This document shows positions 19,831 through 31,990 of a stretch of DNA of 64,000 bases, one piece after another. The DNA comes from Nemertoderma westbladi (taxonomy: Eukaryota; Xenacoelomorpha; Nemertodermatida; Nemertodermatidae). The first letter of the stretch is position 1, and the number at the start of each line of letters is the position of its first letter. The DNA is taken from the NCBI GenBank assembly GCA_032718475.1, contig JAUCBJ010001099.1, positions 1-64,000 on the forward strand. The letters are read 5' to 3'. The position numbers were made by a program, and so were the translations under genes. Under the pieces are notes generated by a model. The model worked only from the letters and a program-made list of their open reading frames with translations. It did no database searches and was not told the origin of the DNA.

Positions 19831-20099
19831 AAAAAAATTTCCGAAAATAAAATATTTATGACAAAAAAATATATATACCGTATATCACACAATGACAACT
19901 TTATGCGTATGTATGCTTAAATTTAATAACTTTCATACACTACAAATCTGTACAAATCAACAATTTGTATTATTAACGAAAAAAAAAATTACATATAGAA
20001 AAATAATTCATATTTAACTACAGTATATTTGTCAACGGGTTAAATAAAAATATGTATAATTTATTGTAAATTGATATTTTGTTACTTTTTAGTTAAATT
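19831..20099 (-). other. G 3' untranslated region
   Basis: Very AT-rich sequence between the end of integrase (stop at 20100-20102) and the purine tract before the G LTR. No ORF or repeat was seen. Confidence 0.4.
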
Positions 20100-20903
20100 T
20101 TATGCCTCGCTATCTGAATCGTCACTTGACAATTTTTTAATACACGATTCTATATTTTTACGCATGATCGTTGCACATGTACGTTTCTCTCATTCTCTGT
20201 AAATCTTGTCGGTAACGGCCATTGCATCCAAGGAAGGTTATCGCTGCTGATTAGAACAATTTCTCCGACTTTTGGAACGACTTCAGTCAGAGATGTTGTA
20301 CATCGATGTCTTTCACGTAGTGCTACCAGGTAATCCTGGTTCCAACGTCGCCAGAAGTTACTAATCAATGTTGTAATATGTAAATATTGTTTCCTAACAT
20401 ATGTTTCGTCATCGCTTCCGTATGAGGGATCATATATAAGTTCTGAAACATCGGAAATAATATTTAAACTGTTTAGTTTTCTTCCATAAAGTAAATGAGA
20501 GGGAGTTAGTGGAAGTATTTCATCCGGTTCGGAACTCATGTAGGTCAATCAATGGCCGATCGTTTATAAGAGATTCTATCTCTACAACTATTGTACGCAG
20601 TTGGTCAATAGAAACTAAAGATTTCCCTAAAGTTTTCTTTAATGTTAACTTGGTCATCTTTACGAGTCGTTCCCATGTACCTCCCATCCACGGACTAGAT
20701 GGAGGTATGAAATGCCACACAATTCGTTGTAAAAGCAAGTAGCTTCGAACGGATGGATCAGAATGTAGGTCTTGTAGATTAATATCAGCAGAAACGAAAG
20801 TGGATGCGTTATCACTAATAAGCTGAGTAGGGCAGCCTCGACGTCCAATAAACCGTCTCAATGCCATTATGAATTCAGTTGTAGAGTTATCGCTAAAGAC
20901 CAT
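20100..20903 (-). pseudogene. G integrase core and C-terminus (two frameshifts)
   Basis: The integrase starts at the end of the long pol ORF, where VSGVDYTGY supplies the first catalytic Asp. It continues here in another frame with LISDNASTFVSAD (second Asp, near 20790) and PWMGGTWERLVK (Glu, near 20680). After a second frameshift near 20540 it carries the LTPSHLLYG and FWRRWNQDYL motifs of the BEL C-terminal domain. It ends at an acidic SSDDSDSEA tail at 20102. Confidence 0.8.
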
Positions 20904-23259
20904 ATGATGAAGCTATATACATGAATAAAGCTATATAAGCCTTAGTAATTAATTCGTTCTCCTTAACAAGCAAATATCCTGTATAATCGACACCAGAAAC
21001 TTGAAATGGATTAGCAATCCTTACTCGAAATGGCGGAAGTTGAGGTTCTGGTGGAGTTGTGTAAGGTCGACCTTGAACGCGGCGACAGGAAACACATAGC
21101 CGGAGTATTGAATTGACACGTTGTCGTATACGTGAGATCCAAAAGACTTGTCGCAAGTTTACAACTGTTTCTGTAACACCACAGTGTAAAAATCGATTAT
21201 GAGTTTCAAGAATAAGTAACTCAGTAAACTTATGTTTACTCGGAATAAGGATCGGACATTTCGTTGTCCAATCAAGGTCAGCATGGTCGATCCGACCTTT
21301 GGACCGAATAACTCCATTGTGTAGGAATGAATTTAGTTGCTGAATTAAATGAGGGGGTTTAGTAGTCCTGGTAGAATCGACTTGTTTCTTTAAGTGCTGT
21401 AATTCAGAATAAAATGTTTCGTACTGAACTTGACGAAACCAATAAGTTTGGGCTGAATTAATATCACTAACAGATAAGGATGGCAATTTATTGCCAGATT
21501 TCCAGGTATTTGTCGTTTTCGTTTTAATTTTGCAACAACTAATGAACTTTATAACCCATGCTGTAACGTTGATAAGTTTGTTATAACTATTAAACGTTGA
21601 TATATCTATCATAGGTTTATTGACGTGATAAACTTTACTTTCAGTTTCACTTAAACTGACTACGACTACCGGTATGGAGGAAGAAACTAGGCCCGCAGTT
21701 TCGTGTTCAAATCCATATGATGGTTGTTGGGGCCAATCACATGGTGTAATCAGCCAATCGGGGCCGTTTACCCAAATATTCGAAGTTAAAAATTGCGAAT
21801 AACTAATCCCACGAGTTAACAAGTCTGCAGGATTGTCTTTGGTAGGTACATAATGAAAGGTTGCCATAGGTACCAACCTGTGAATTTCGTCTACGCGAGT
21901 TTTTCTGAAAGGTTTCAAAACTTTAGTGCTATTCACCCAATGTAGCACTAACTGACTGTCAGTCCACAGATTTAACGAACGTGGAGTAAATATCGATGAA
22001 TATACATCAGAAATATAATTTACCAACCGAGCTCCAATATTAAAAGCTATCAACTCGAGGTTAGGTAAAGAAGGTTTCGATTGTTTAATTGGAGTCACTC
22101 TCGCTTTTGCTGTAATAAAAAATGAACCATTTTCATTTACAATGTAAATTCCAGCACCGAATGCTTTTTTAGAAGCGTCACTAAAGCAGTGTATGTCGAT
22201 TATTGGAGCCAATGGGAGCTGTCTAGGAATTGTCAACATGGCTGCTCCATTTAGGTCTGTAAGTAATAAGTTCCAAACTGAAACTAAATCGCTGGGAATG
22301 GTTGCATCCCAGTCTAATTGTAAACGCCAAAGTTGCTGTATAAGAATACAAGAGCGAATTGTTATTGGCAGTAGAAAACCATATGGGTCAAAAACCTTCG
22401 CAGACAAACTAACAATCACTCTCTTTGTTATAATATCAGGAGAAATAATTTCATTGGAGACAAACCCGAGTTTATCTTCAGTAATGTGCCACAACATACC
22501 AAGTAACTTAACAGTACTTTTATACGTTTTAGGTCCGTCGTGATTGGTTACAATGATTTCCTGCAATTTTGGGGAATTCGTTACCCATTGTCGCAATGGA
22601 AATCCACTTTCAGTTAAAATTTGTTTACTTTGACGGTAAATATCTATTAATTCTGTCTCTGTTGGATCCATACACTGTAGATTGTCAACATAAATACCTT
22701 CGCTTATTTTCTCAGCAATATTTGAAGAATATTTATTGAGGTGATATTTTATTGTAGCATTCAATAAGAATTGGCTACACGTAGCTCCGAATAAAATAAC
22801 TTTAAAACGATATGTCACTAATTGACTAAAAGGGTCGAATGGATCCTGGATCCATAAAAATCTTGTACAATCGCGATCAGATTGATCTAAGCCTATTTGT
22901 AGAAAGGCTTTTTCTATGTCAGCTATAGCACAATAAGGATGTAAACGGAAACGTAATAACAAATTGCACAATAAATTATTTAGGTCAGGACCCGAATAAA
23001 GATTATCATTTAAACTAGGATAATTAGGGGCCGAGCGTGATGAGCAATCATATACAATCCGTAATGGCGTGGTAGATGATTCAGGTTTAAGAATGCCTCG
23101 GTGTGGTAAATAATGTACCACTGATCCGGAATGTATATCACTAGGCTCACTAGGACTATTTACTTCAACTAATTCTATAAAATCACGACGTAATTGATCT
23201 TTAAGAATATTGTCATAACATGTAATAACTCGGGAGTTTTACGGAGTTTACATAAGTTA
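20893..23259 (-). pseudogene. G RT, RNase H and integrase N-terminus
   Basis: A 742-codon uninterrupted stretch (20893-23121) extends upstream to the H junction. RT: HRGILKPESSTTPLRIVYDCS (near 23095), CAIADIEKAFLQIGL (near 22920), VILFGATCSQFLL (near 22790) and EGIYVDNLQC, with YVDN in place of YVDD. RNase H: IHCFSDASKKAFGAGIY, NLELIAFNIGAR, LWTDSQLVLHWV and PTKDNPADLLTRG. Integrase zinc domain: ETHNRFLHCG..RLCVSCRRVQG. Apart from the variant RT box it looks well preserved. Confidence 0.85.
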
Positions 23260-23264
23260 CACTG

Positions 23265-24091
23265 TGTAAGTGTCAAATCTGTTGCCTTGGTAATTGTTAA
23301 TTAATTGTGGACCTAATTATTTTTGTGACACGCAAATAGCGGATAGTACTGACTGGACCAGTGTCAAAAGAGGGGAACTTCTGATTTTAGATTTAGGACT
23401 AAGACCGGTTTGCCGGCACTAGAAGGAAAATTTAGGGTAATACTGATTGTCAGACTTTGAAATGTTGTAGATTGTTGTATATCGAGTTCTAAATTATAAT
23501 GATTAGAAAAAACTGTTTATTATTATTAACCGTGTTTGATGCCGATATAGATATATGACAGAACCCACCTTTTGCCACAGTTTGGTGAGTGAAAACCCTT
23601 CAATATTATTGAGGTTGTTATTGATATATTATGATACATTTATTAAGACCGGTACTATAGAAGGTAGGCTCTATAACGTTTGACATGTGTTTATTTGATA
23701 CAGTTCTCATACGGTATTTAATTTATTCATATTGCTGTACTGATTGTAGTAAGGAAGTACCGGTATGATTATATTTTTGATTGTCATTATTTTTTAGATA
23801 ACCGCACTTCGAACTCTGCACTTCGCATTCCGCACTTCGCATTTTGTACACCCTAACGCAATGAAATATGAAAGGATACCGGTATATGACAATGCCAATA
23901 TGACAATATAATTATGTGATAATGAAGTGAAATAAATAGACGGACAGAGATAATTTGATAATAGATAATGTGCGCATTTATTCATACTGTGGTAATCTAT
24001 TTCTATGAATTTCACCCTAATTAATATATCTACTAGAATTGACATTCGATCTAACAGTAAATAGAAAGACCTCTGAAGCCTGACCCCTTCA
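23265..24091 (+). repeat. H 5' LTR (827 bp)
   Basis: It starts TGTAAGTGTCAAATC and ends GACCCCTTCA. It pairs with the 3' LTR with few substitutions and small indels. It contains short tandem words (CGCACTTCGAACT, CGCATTCCGCACTTCGCATT). Confidence 0.9.
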
Positions 24092-24370
24092 ACGTTATCA
24101 AACTGTGATATAAGAATTGTAATTCGGGGGAGTGAATAACCTTTGAATAATTTGGGCCGATTGCCCTACTAAATTTGGAAATTCCCCAAATTTGGAAGAT
24201 TTGTTAGCTTTGGGCTGATGTCCAAATTGGGTACTACTGACATTGATATGCTTGGACCGATTGTCCAAATCTGGAAGATTTCTTTTTACTAATTTGGACC
24301 GAATGTCCATATTTGGAACTTTCAGTTAGAATTTTGGACCAATGTCCTAATTTGATATACTTGTGATAAT
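24092..24370 (+). repeat. H leader with repeated self-complementary words
   Basis: Between the LTR and the gag ATG, at least five diverged copies of a TTTGGACCGATTGTCCAAAT-like word are spaced 20-60 bp apart (near 24150, 24215, 24255, 24295, 24340). Each has TTGGAC/GTCCAA arms or variants (GGGC/GCCC in the first). This is where packaging and primer signals are expected. No TGG-type primer-binding site was found next to the LTR. Confidence 0.6.
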
Positions 24371-24511
24371 GTCTGGAATAGGAAATATTGCATCATTAAA
24401 AAAGTCCCGAAATGGTTATTTAGCCAATCTAACAAGAGCCTATAATGAGGCAAAGAGATTAATGCAAGCTAATGCCGATTATGATCGTGTGAGGCTTGCG
24501 ATCAAGACAAT
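24371..24511 (+). pseudogene. H Gag N-terminus
   Basis: The ATG at 24371 starts MSGIGNIASLKKSRNGY, continuing with a NLTRAYNEAKRLM motif typical of BEL Gag N-termini. It is interrupted at 24511 by the inverted-repeat transposon and resumes in phase at 26372. Confidence 0.75.
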
Positions 24512-26369
24512 GGGGTAGACGACTCGGAAATTGTTTTTCGAGTTTTCGTTGGTTTCATGTGAAAGAGCATGTGAAAAAACCCCAGAGAGCGATTTTACTT
24601 CAAAAAAATTAATATTTGCCGAGTTATAGCAATTTTAAAACGCAAAATTAGCAACATCGAAAAATCAGGCCGTTTCAGAAAACTGCACGAGTGACGTCAG
24701 CCATAACACAGCAACAGTTGTCAAGCGCAGTTGATTGGCTAATATAAAGTATAATATTGCAGTATCTAAAATAAATCAAATAATAAATGTAGCTATGTAT
24801 TTATTTGGATGTGTATTTGTGTTGTGTTAAGAATCGATTATAGGATAGCGGTATGGAGGCAAATTATTCATATCACGTTAATTATTCTAGAATAATATTT
24901 ATTTCGCCCATACCTGTACCGTAGAGCTGTAGCTAAAAATTAATATAGCTAGCTAAATACTGCCAGGCGTTTCATTAATATATTTTTTAATTGTTTTTAC
25001 AGCGAACAATGCGGGATGGGTAGATTAGCACTAGATGGAAATTATTTAGATTTTTTGTCAGTTCACTGTAAAGAGTTACTGGTACTAGTGTTGCACGTGT
25101 CACCATTATTCTGCCTTTCATAATAGCTGTTTTTGGTTTGATATCCAAAAATATCAAAATATCAAAAAATACCAAAACGTAATGTTTTGGGCTATTGATT
25201 TATGTTCTTGACATATTTTGGCTAGTTACATGTGAAAAAAAAAATGTTTTAAAGAAAATAAAAACAAATGTTTGTGATAGCTAGTGTTTTCAATGGTATG
25301 TACAGTTTTAATATTGTAGCTAGTGTTTTTATAAAATACCACAAAATCTTATTTTTTGATGCCATTTCAGATGCCATTACACGAACGCATGTGGTAGAAG
25401 TAAAATGTCCAACATCAAAACATGCCATTCAAAAATCTTATCTTACACAATCGAATATCGTAAGCGCTGAATTCATGTCACAAATCCAACTTCAAATGCA
25501 TCTTTGCAACAAACAATTGGCCTTGTTTTGCGTCGCAGATCCATCTTTTGAAATAAATGGCGAAGTGAAAATAGTGTTTAAGTATCATATGATTCCATAT
25601 ACATGCAAAGTTTACTGAAAAGTAGTAGTAGCTTCTGGAAGGAATATATATTTCCCAAAATTGTGAAAAAATAGATAATTAAAAAATGTAAATTATACAG
25701 TAGTTATAGTTCAACTAAATTCTGATTAATGCTGATTGTATTGAGATGGCAGCTGAAGATACTACGTCATCCATTACAGCTACATGGACTAACTATCAAT
25801 GCTTTTTGGAATTCAATAATTTAACTTGTATAAAAATAATTACAATCGAAAAAGTGCGAATCCACAATCCGTATCCGAATCCGTAATCTAAGTTTTGAAG
25901 CTGAATAAAACATCAATAAGCTACTGGATTTCTACCACCTGGCAGTTTTAGCTACAAAATATGTTTTATTTTTATAGCTAACAACTGTATAGTTTGGGAT
26001 AAATAATTATTATTCTGGAATAATTAACTTGTCATGAATCAATTTCCACATTAAGATATCAAATAATGTATTCTTAACACAACACAAAAACACACTAAAT
26101 AAATATTAGCTACACAATTTATTTTAGTTACTAAGAGATTTATATTGTATAGTAACCAATGAACATTTACTGCTGCACTAGTGACGTCACTAGTGCAGTT
26201 TTCTGAAACGGCCTGATTTTTCGATGTTGCTAATTTTGCGTTTTAAAATCGCTATAACTCGGCCAATATTAATTTTTTTTAAGTAAAATTGCTCTCTGGG
26301 GTTTTTTCACATGCTCTTTCACATGAAACCAACGAAAACTCGAAAAAAATTTTCCGAGTCGTCTACCCC
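24512..26369. mobile_element. Inverted-repeat DNA transposon, ISL2EU-like (non-autonomous)
   Basis: Terminal inverted repeats of about 185-190 bp begin GGGGTAGACGACTCGG and end with its complement. AT flanks both ends (24510-24511, 26370-26371), and removing the element restores the H gag frame. Inside is a remnant of a YqaJ-like nuclease. Two-base duplications together with a YqaJ gene are features reported for the ISL2EU superfamily. No transposase gene remains. The superfamily call is inference from these two traits. Confidence 0.65.
25268..25618 (+). pseudogene. YqaJ-like nuclease remnant
   Basis: A 116-codon ORF inside the inverted-repeat element. It contains VVEVKCP, matching the ExK catalytic motif of YqaJ/PD-(D/E)XK nucleases. 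About 30 residues later comes a QIQLQMHL stretch matching the glutamine-rich helix of that family, then LALFCVADPSFE. The N-terminal part with the earlier catalytic acid is absent or unrecognisable, so this is the C-terminal portion only. The start codon at 25268 is arbitrary. Confidence 0.6.
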
Positions 26370-26371
26370 AT

Positions 26372-27682
26372 TGATGAAGTCTATGAGCGTTTTTGTTATG
26401 CGCATGATTCTTATGTGTCAGCATTGGAAACTACTGCTGATATAGATGAAGCGAAAAAATATTTATTTAATGTTAAACAAACAAAGAATGAATTTCATGA
26501 AATTTATTTGAAATGGAAACTAGATAATTTTGGTGATGCAGATACAGATGTTGATGATATTTTGCCAAAACATTCTGTTAGCCAAGTGGGGTGTCAATCT
26601 ACAGTGCTTAGTGATTTGGACAGAGCAAAGGCAGATGAGGATATTGCAGCTTACGAATTAGAACAAATTAAATTTAAACATGAATTGAGAGCTAGAAAGG
26701 CAAAATTAGTAGAAGAAGAAGAACAGCTGGAAGCCAAAATGAAATGTGAGAAAGCTGCTATCAAAAGGCGATCTCTTGAGAGGTCAGAAGGGAAGCTTTC
26801 TAGAGTAAGCAGCGTTAAGCATAGACCAGGAAACAGTGTAGCAAATGTTTTGGATCAATCATATAACAATAGAATGCCGGCACGTGTGATTAACAATGCA
26901 GAACAACTATCCGATTATCCATCACGATTGGATCCAAATGTACCATCCTGGACCCCACTACATGGTAACCAGCACTCTGAAGAAGGCATACAGTCTTATG
27001 GCGAATTATTCAAGACAATGGCAAACATTATGACATTGCCACAGCCTGAGGTCGTACCATTTGCAGGCGACCCATCAGAATATTGGCAGTTCATGAGATC
27101 CTTTGAGGAACATATAGAGAGTAAAGCTCTAACAGATTCAGCCAAACTTATTACCTTATTCGCTATTGCCAAGGCACGGCAAGAAAACTTATTAAAGACT
27201 ATCCAATTCTAATTCCATCAGAAGGTTTTATACAGGCTAAACATACACTGTATGAACGATTCGGTCAACCTTATACGATAGCCCGAGCTCATATTGACCG
27301 TGTTACCAAGGGCAATCCATTGAGACCCAATGATCGACAAGGTCTCCTAGATTATGCTGACCAACTTAATTCATCCCAAATGGTATTATCCTCAATGGGT
27401 TATCTAGCTGATATTAATGCAGTTGATAATTTGAGGCATATTGTAGAAAGACTTCCTCACTATATGAAATGTAAATGGCTTAAGAAGGCAAATAATATTC
27501 GTAAGACTAATCGGAGTCCCAATATTAACGACATTATATTATTTGTTAAAAATATTGCTCATGCAGTAAATGATGCTGAGTTTGGGACAATCTTAGATTC
27601 TAAAGATACTGGTGCTGCTAATGCCAATATAAAGAAAACCTTTGACTTCCGTAATAATAGACCAGGAGATAAGGCAAGGTAA
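26372..27682 (+). pseudogene. H Gag, central part
   Basis: It continues from the transposon junction. A coiled, charged stretch (about 26620-26790: ELEQIKFKHELRARKAK and following residues) leads to the BEL Gag domain, with PEVVPFAGDPSEYWQFMRSFE (near 27049) and ERFGQPYTIARAH (near 27255). A frameshift lies near 27180-27215, and the second part runs from about 27215. The frame meets a TAA at 27680-27682 but continues beyond it without a shift. Confidence 0.85.
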
Positions 27683-28558
27683 TTTCCTAGGACTACATCA
27701 TTAGCAACATCTAGAGACATTCCACAAAACTCCAATGATAGCTATGCCAGTAGAAATAGTTGTCATATATGTTTCCAGAATCATACACTTGATAGATGTT
27801 TTCAGTTTAGAGGGAAATCCAATAAAGAAAGGACCAATTTCTTGAGAAGAAGAGGTATATGTGATAATTGTTTTGACCGAGGTCACATTGCATTGAATTG
27901 CCCTAAGAACCATAATTGTGAACGATGTGCAAGTAATCATAAGCATCATACACTTATGCATCCTTCAGATGAAGTTGATGATTCAAAGCAAAGGGTTGGA
28001 TCCTTGACCTTTTCTAACCAAGGTCATTCAACACCAAAAACTACAAAACCAGCAGTTGAGAACATGAGAGAGGTACAATCAAAGGAAGAATCTATTTCAA
28101 GAAGGACCCATACACATCTTGCAAACATACTTCAACATTCTAAGGTTTGTCTTCCTATCATCCCAGTTCGAATTAGTAATCCCAGTAATGATATATATGT
28201 TGATGTATATGCCTTGCTTGATGATGGATCTGATTCTTCATTTTGTACAAAAAAGGTTGCAGATACTTTAGGTATCTGTAGAAATGAAGAAAATTATTCC
28301 TTAACAACTTTGAATTGTGAGAATGTAATGAAAAGAGGAGCAGTGGTTGAACTCATGGTAGCTCAGATTGATTCTATCGCTCATACAAGTATTATTCACC
28401 TACCAGAAGTTGTCACAACTGATAAATTACCCATCTCTCCTGATAAGATTCCTACGATGGCTGATATAACCAACTGGCCACATTTAGCGAATATACATTT
28501 GAATGAGTTGCAGGATAAAGAAGTTCATTTACTCATTGGCTTAGATGTACCTGAAGCA
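27683..28558 (+). pseudogene. H zinc knuckles and protease start
   Basis: The frame continues after the TAA. Knuckles CHICFQNHTLDRC (near 27757), CDNCFDRGHIALNC (near 27860) and CERCASNHKHH (near 27918) are followed by the protease motif VYALLDDGSDSSF (near 28206, DDGS in place of DSGS) and LLIGLDVPEAP. LINE-F interrupts at 28558. Confidence 0.85.
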
Positions 28559-29523
28559 CCATTCTTGTTCATTATTGTTGTTGACTATGTTCTACGCATG
28601 TCCTTAGATCATTATAATGATGATGGGGTGATGATAACTCCACCTACTGGCTCCAGAAGTCGAGGAAATCATGCCAAGTACCTAACTGATCTAGACTTTG
28701 CTGATGACTTAGGAGTACTCTCAGAATCATTAGAGGGAGCCCAACGGCTCCTCAGCTCATTAGAACATGCTGATTCTAGTGTTGGTCTTTTTATTAACTC
28801 CAGAAAGACCAAAATTCTGACAGTTAACTTTGAAAGTCCTCAGCAAGTCTCTGATCGGATGAGCATAAGCTCAAAGGATGGTATGCTTGAGCATGTGGAC
28901 GACTTCTGTTACCTGGGATCATGGATCCGGAAGTCAGGTGAGGACCTTCGAATACGTAAGGGAAAGGCATGGGCAGCCTTGAATAGGCTTTCCAGGATTT
29001 GGAAGTCACCGAGAATTAATCGGAAACTTAAGGTCCGATTATTTAGAGCAGCAGTAGTTCCAGTACTCCTCTACGGGAGTCTATGCTGGGCTCTAACTGC
29101 TGAGGACACCAAATCTCTGGATGGCACATTCACAAGAATGCTACGCCGGGTTCATTGTGTCAAGTACAATGCACACATCTCCAACCAGACATTATATAAC
29201 ATTGGAGGTGTCTCATTGGCTCCCCCAAGCTTGACACTAGAACAAAATCGCCTCCGCTTTGCAGGACATTGCTTTCGCCGTGAGGACCAGCCAGTGCATA
29301 ATCTTGTACTTTGGCAGCCTCATGGAGTGAATAAGCATGGTGGACAGCCCATGACTTTCTTGAGACGCATCTTAAAGGACACTGGCCTTAAAGATGCGGA
29401 TGATCTAGCAAATGTCATGGGTGATAGGGAGTTGTGGCGGTGCAATTTTGTTGACAAGCCGGCACAGCATTCTTAAAAATGCAGCTGCAATGCAGCATGC
29501 CGATCCTAGTAGTAGTAGTAGTA
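28559..29523 (+). mobile_element. LINE-F copy in H protease (5' truncated)
   Basis: It is flanked by CCTGAAGCA, extendable to GTACCTGAAGCA (28547-28558, 29524-29535). It carries the C-terminal RT part (DLDFADDLGVLSE near 28690) and the common 3' end GCAGCTGCAATGCAGCATGC plus a (TAG)n tail. The H protease ORF stays open into it, giving a fused frame to 29476. Confidence 0.9.
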
Positions 29524-29535
29524 GTACCTGAAGCA

Positions 29536-30540
29536 CTGTGGGCGGAAGAAGAACTCTATGGAGGTAAAAAGGAACCATTTGCTATAAAAACACCCTTTGG
29601 GTGGACACTGCGCGGTCCTGTAACCCACAAACGAATGAAACAACTTGATAAGTCAAAGAATATGTATTTATGTCACTATGACAATTCTCCTAGGAATTCA
29701 AATGATTATAATTTAGAACTCCTAGTTAATAAGTTTTGGGAATTAGAATCTTCTGGAAATTATTCTGGCACATCAACCACTATGTCTCTGAATGACAAGC
29801 GAGCCTTGAGTATTATGCAAGATTCTATTAAACTAGTGAATAATAACTACGTTTTAGCACTTCCATGGAAATGTAACCCACCTTCTTTAGAAAATAATAT
29901 ATCTATGGTAACAATGAGATTAAATAGCTTAAAGAGGATGTTGATGAAAGATTCCGAGCTACATAACAAGTACACAGAAATTATAGAAATGTATGAGGAA
30001 AAGGAATACGCAGAAAAAGTGCCTATTGAGGAACTGACAGATCCCTCATTAAAAGGCAAGATTTGGTACTTGGTGCATCACCCAGTGTTTCACCCAAAGA
30101 AACCAGGAAAAGTCAGAATAGTTTTTGACTGCTCTGCGAAATATAAAGATTGTTCATTAAATTATAAGTTGTTCCAAGGTTCTGATCTTACACAACCTCT
30201 TGCTGGCATCTTGATGAGGTTCAGGCACCACGAGGTAGCTTGTATGGCGGATATAGAAGCCATGTTCCACCGTATAAAGGTTAAGAAAGAGGATTGTAAT
30301 GTATTGTGATTTTTATGGTGGCCAAGTGGAAATCTTGATGAAAACCCTATAGCATATAGAATGCTCGTGCACATTTTTGGAGCTATCTCGTCTTCAAGCT
30401 GTGCAAACTTCGCACTGCAAAAGACAGCAGAAGATAATCAATATGACTTTGATGAAGAGACTAGAAATACTGTGAAAAAGAACTTTTATGTTGATGACCT
30501 CCTTATTCATATAAATCTGCACCTTGTGCTATAAAACAGT
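29536..30540 (+). pseudogene. H protease end and RT
   Basis: It resumes after LINE-F with the FAIKTPFGWTLRGPV motif that closes the protease region. RT has HHPVFHPKKPGKVRIVFDCS (near 30074) and ACMADIEAMFHRI (near 30238, first Asp). An in-frame TGA at 30307-30309 follows, then [16 protein letters not shown] (near 30370) and FYVDDLL (near 30487). A frameshift lies close to 30515. Confidence 0.85.
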
Positions 30541-31990
30541 ATTCTGAATTGACTCCGATGTTAAAGAAAGGAGGTTTCCGATTGACAAAATGGATTTGCA
30601 ATAACCCAGATGTTGTTTCTGCTATTCCGAATGAAGAGCTTGCAACATCAATCAAGGATCTCGATTTGGACGGATGGCCCACTGAGAGAGCACTTGGTGT
30701 AATATGGAATGTCGGGAAAGATATATTTACATTTAATGTATCACCTAAGGTGAAACCAACAACCAGACGAGGAATCTTGTCTATCATGAGTAGTGTCTAT
30801 GATCCTCTTGGGTTTGTGGCACCTTATACATTTAATGCAAAACTCATATTGCAAGACCTTTGCAAAGCCGAAGTTGGTTGGGATGATATTATAGATAATG
30901 ATATTTCATCCAGATGGGAGCAATGGCTCCATGAACTTACATTTCTATCAAAGCTAACTATCAGAAGATGCTTTTCACCACATTTTCAAGACATTGTTCG
31001 AGTCGAAATGCATCATTTTTCTGATGCTTCTTCTCTGGGATATGGAATGGTATCCTATATTAGATTTGTTGGTGGAAGTGGTGATATTTATTGTGCCTTT
31101 ATTATGTGGGAAATCCCGATGTTTACCAAAAAAAGGGTTGACTATCCCTAGAGCCGAATTATCTGCTGCTGCTTTAGCAGTGAAAGTAAACATATTTATT
31201 CTGAAAGAAATCGATATTGTGTTTGATAAAATATTGTATTGGACTGATTCCACATTTGTTATTAAGGTAATATTGTCTCAGGATAAACGTTTTAAAGTGT
31301 TTGAGGCAAATAGACTTGCTATTATTCATGATGGATCGTCCACTGATCGATGGAAACATGTACCTTCGAGTTACAACCCTGCTGATGATGTATCACGTGG
31401 TTTACATGCAGAATGTCTTCAAGATAGTAAATGGTTAAACGGCCCTGATTTCCTTTGGAAGCCCCCTGAAGAATGGCCATCCTGTGTAAATATAACTGAC
31501 ACCAGCGAAATTGACTACTGCACCATTGGAAGTGAGATAAAGACTTCGTATGCTGTAAATCAAATAAAGCATACAAACATTCTAGATAGATTAATCGAAG
31601 CTAATTCATCATTGTATTCGTTAAAGAAAAGGGTGTCATGGTTACTTCGTTTCAAGATGTATATGATATGGAGATATTCTAGAGATAAAAAGATCAAGCC
31701 AATAATTGGTGAATTGACAACTGCCGAAATGGCAGATGCTGAATACTTATTAATTATACATGTGCAAAATACACATTTTGCTGAAGAGATTGCTACCTTG
31801 AAATATAACCAGAATATTAAGAAGAGAAGTAATCTATATAAACTTGGCCCAATATATGAAGATGGCGTGTTACGAGTTGGTGGTCGGCTACATGATGCAC
31901 CTCTTGATTATGGAAATAGACATCCATATATATTACCACCTGGTAAATTCTCAGAATTGATAATTATTGAGCACCATACTAATAGTTCAC
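30541..31990 (+). pseudogene. H RT end and RNase H
   Basis: RT end: GGFRLTKWICNN and ERALGVIWNVGKD. Connection: SVYDPLGFVAPYT (near 30792). RNase H: MHHFSDASSLGYG (near 31009), PRAELSAAALAVK (near 31146) after a frameshift near 31110, YWTDSTFVIKVIL (near 31237) and SSYNPADDVSRG (near 31366). The tail includes GVLRVGGRLHDAPLDY (near 31866), leading to the integrase zinc domain. Confidence 0.85.

Noticed and set aside
28559-29476. Fusion protein of H protease with LINE RT as a designed product
   Set aside because: The junction is a target-site duplication of a truncated LINE; the open frame across it is coincidental.
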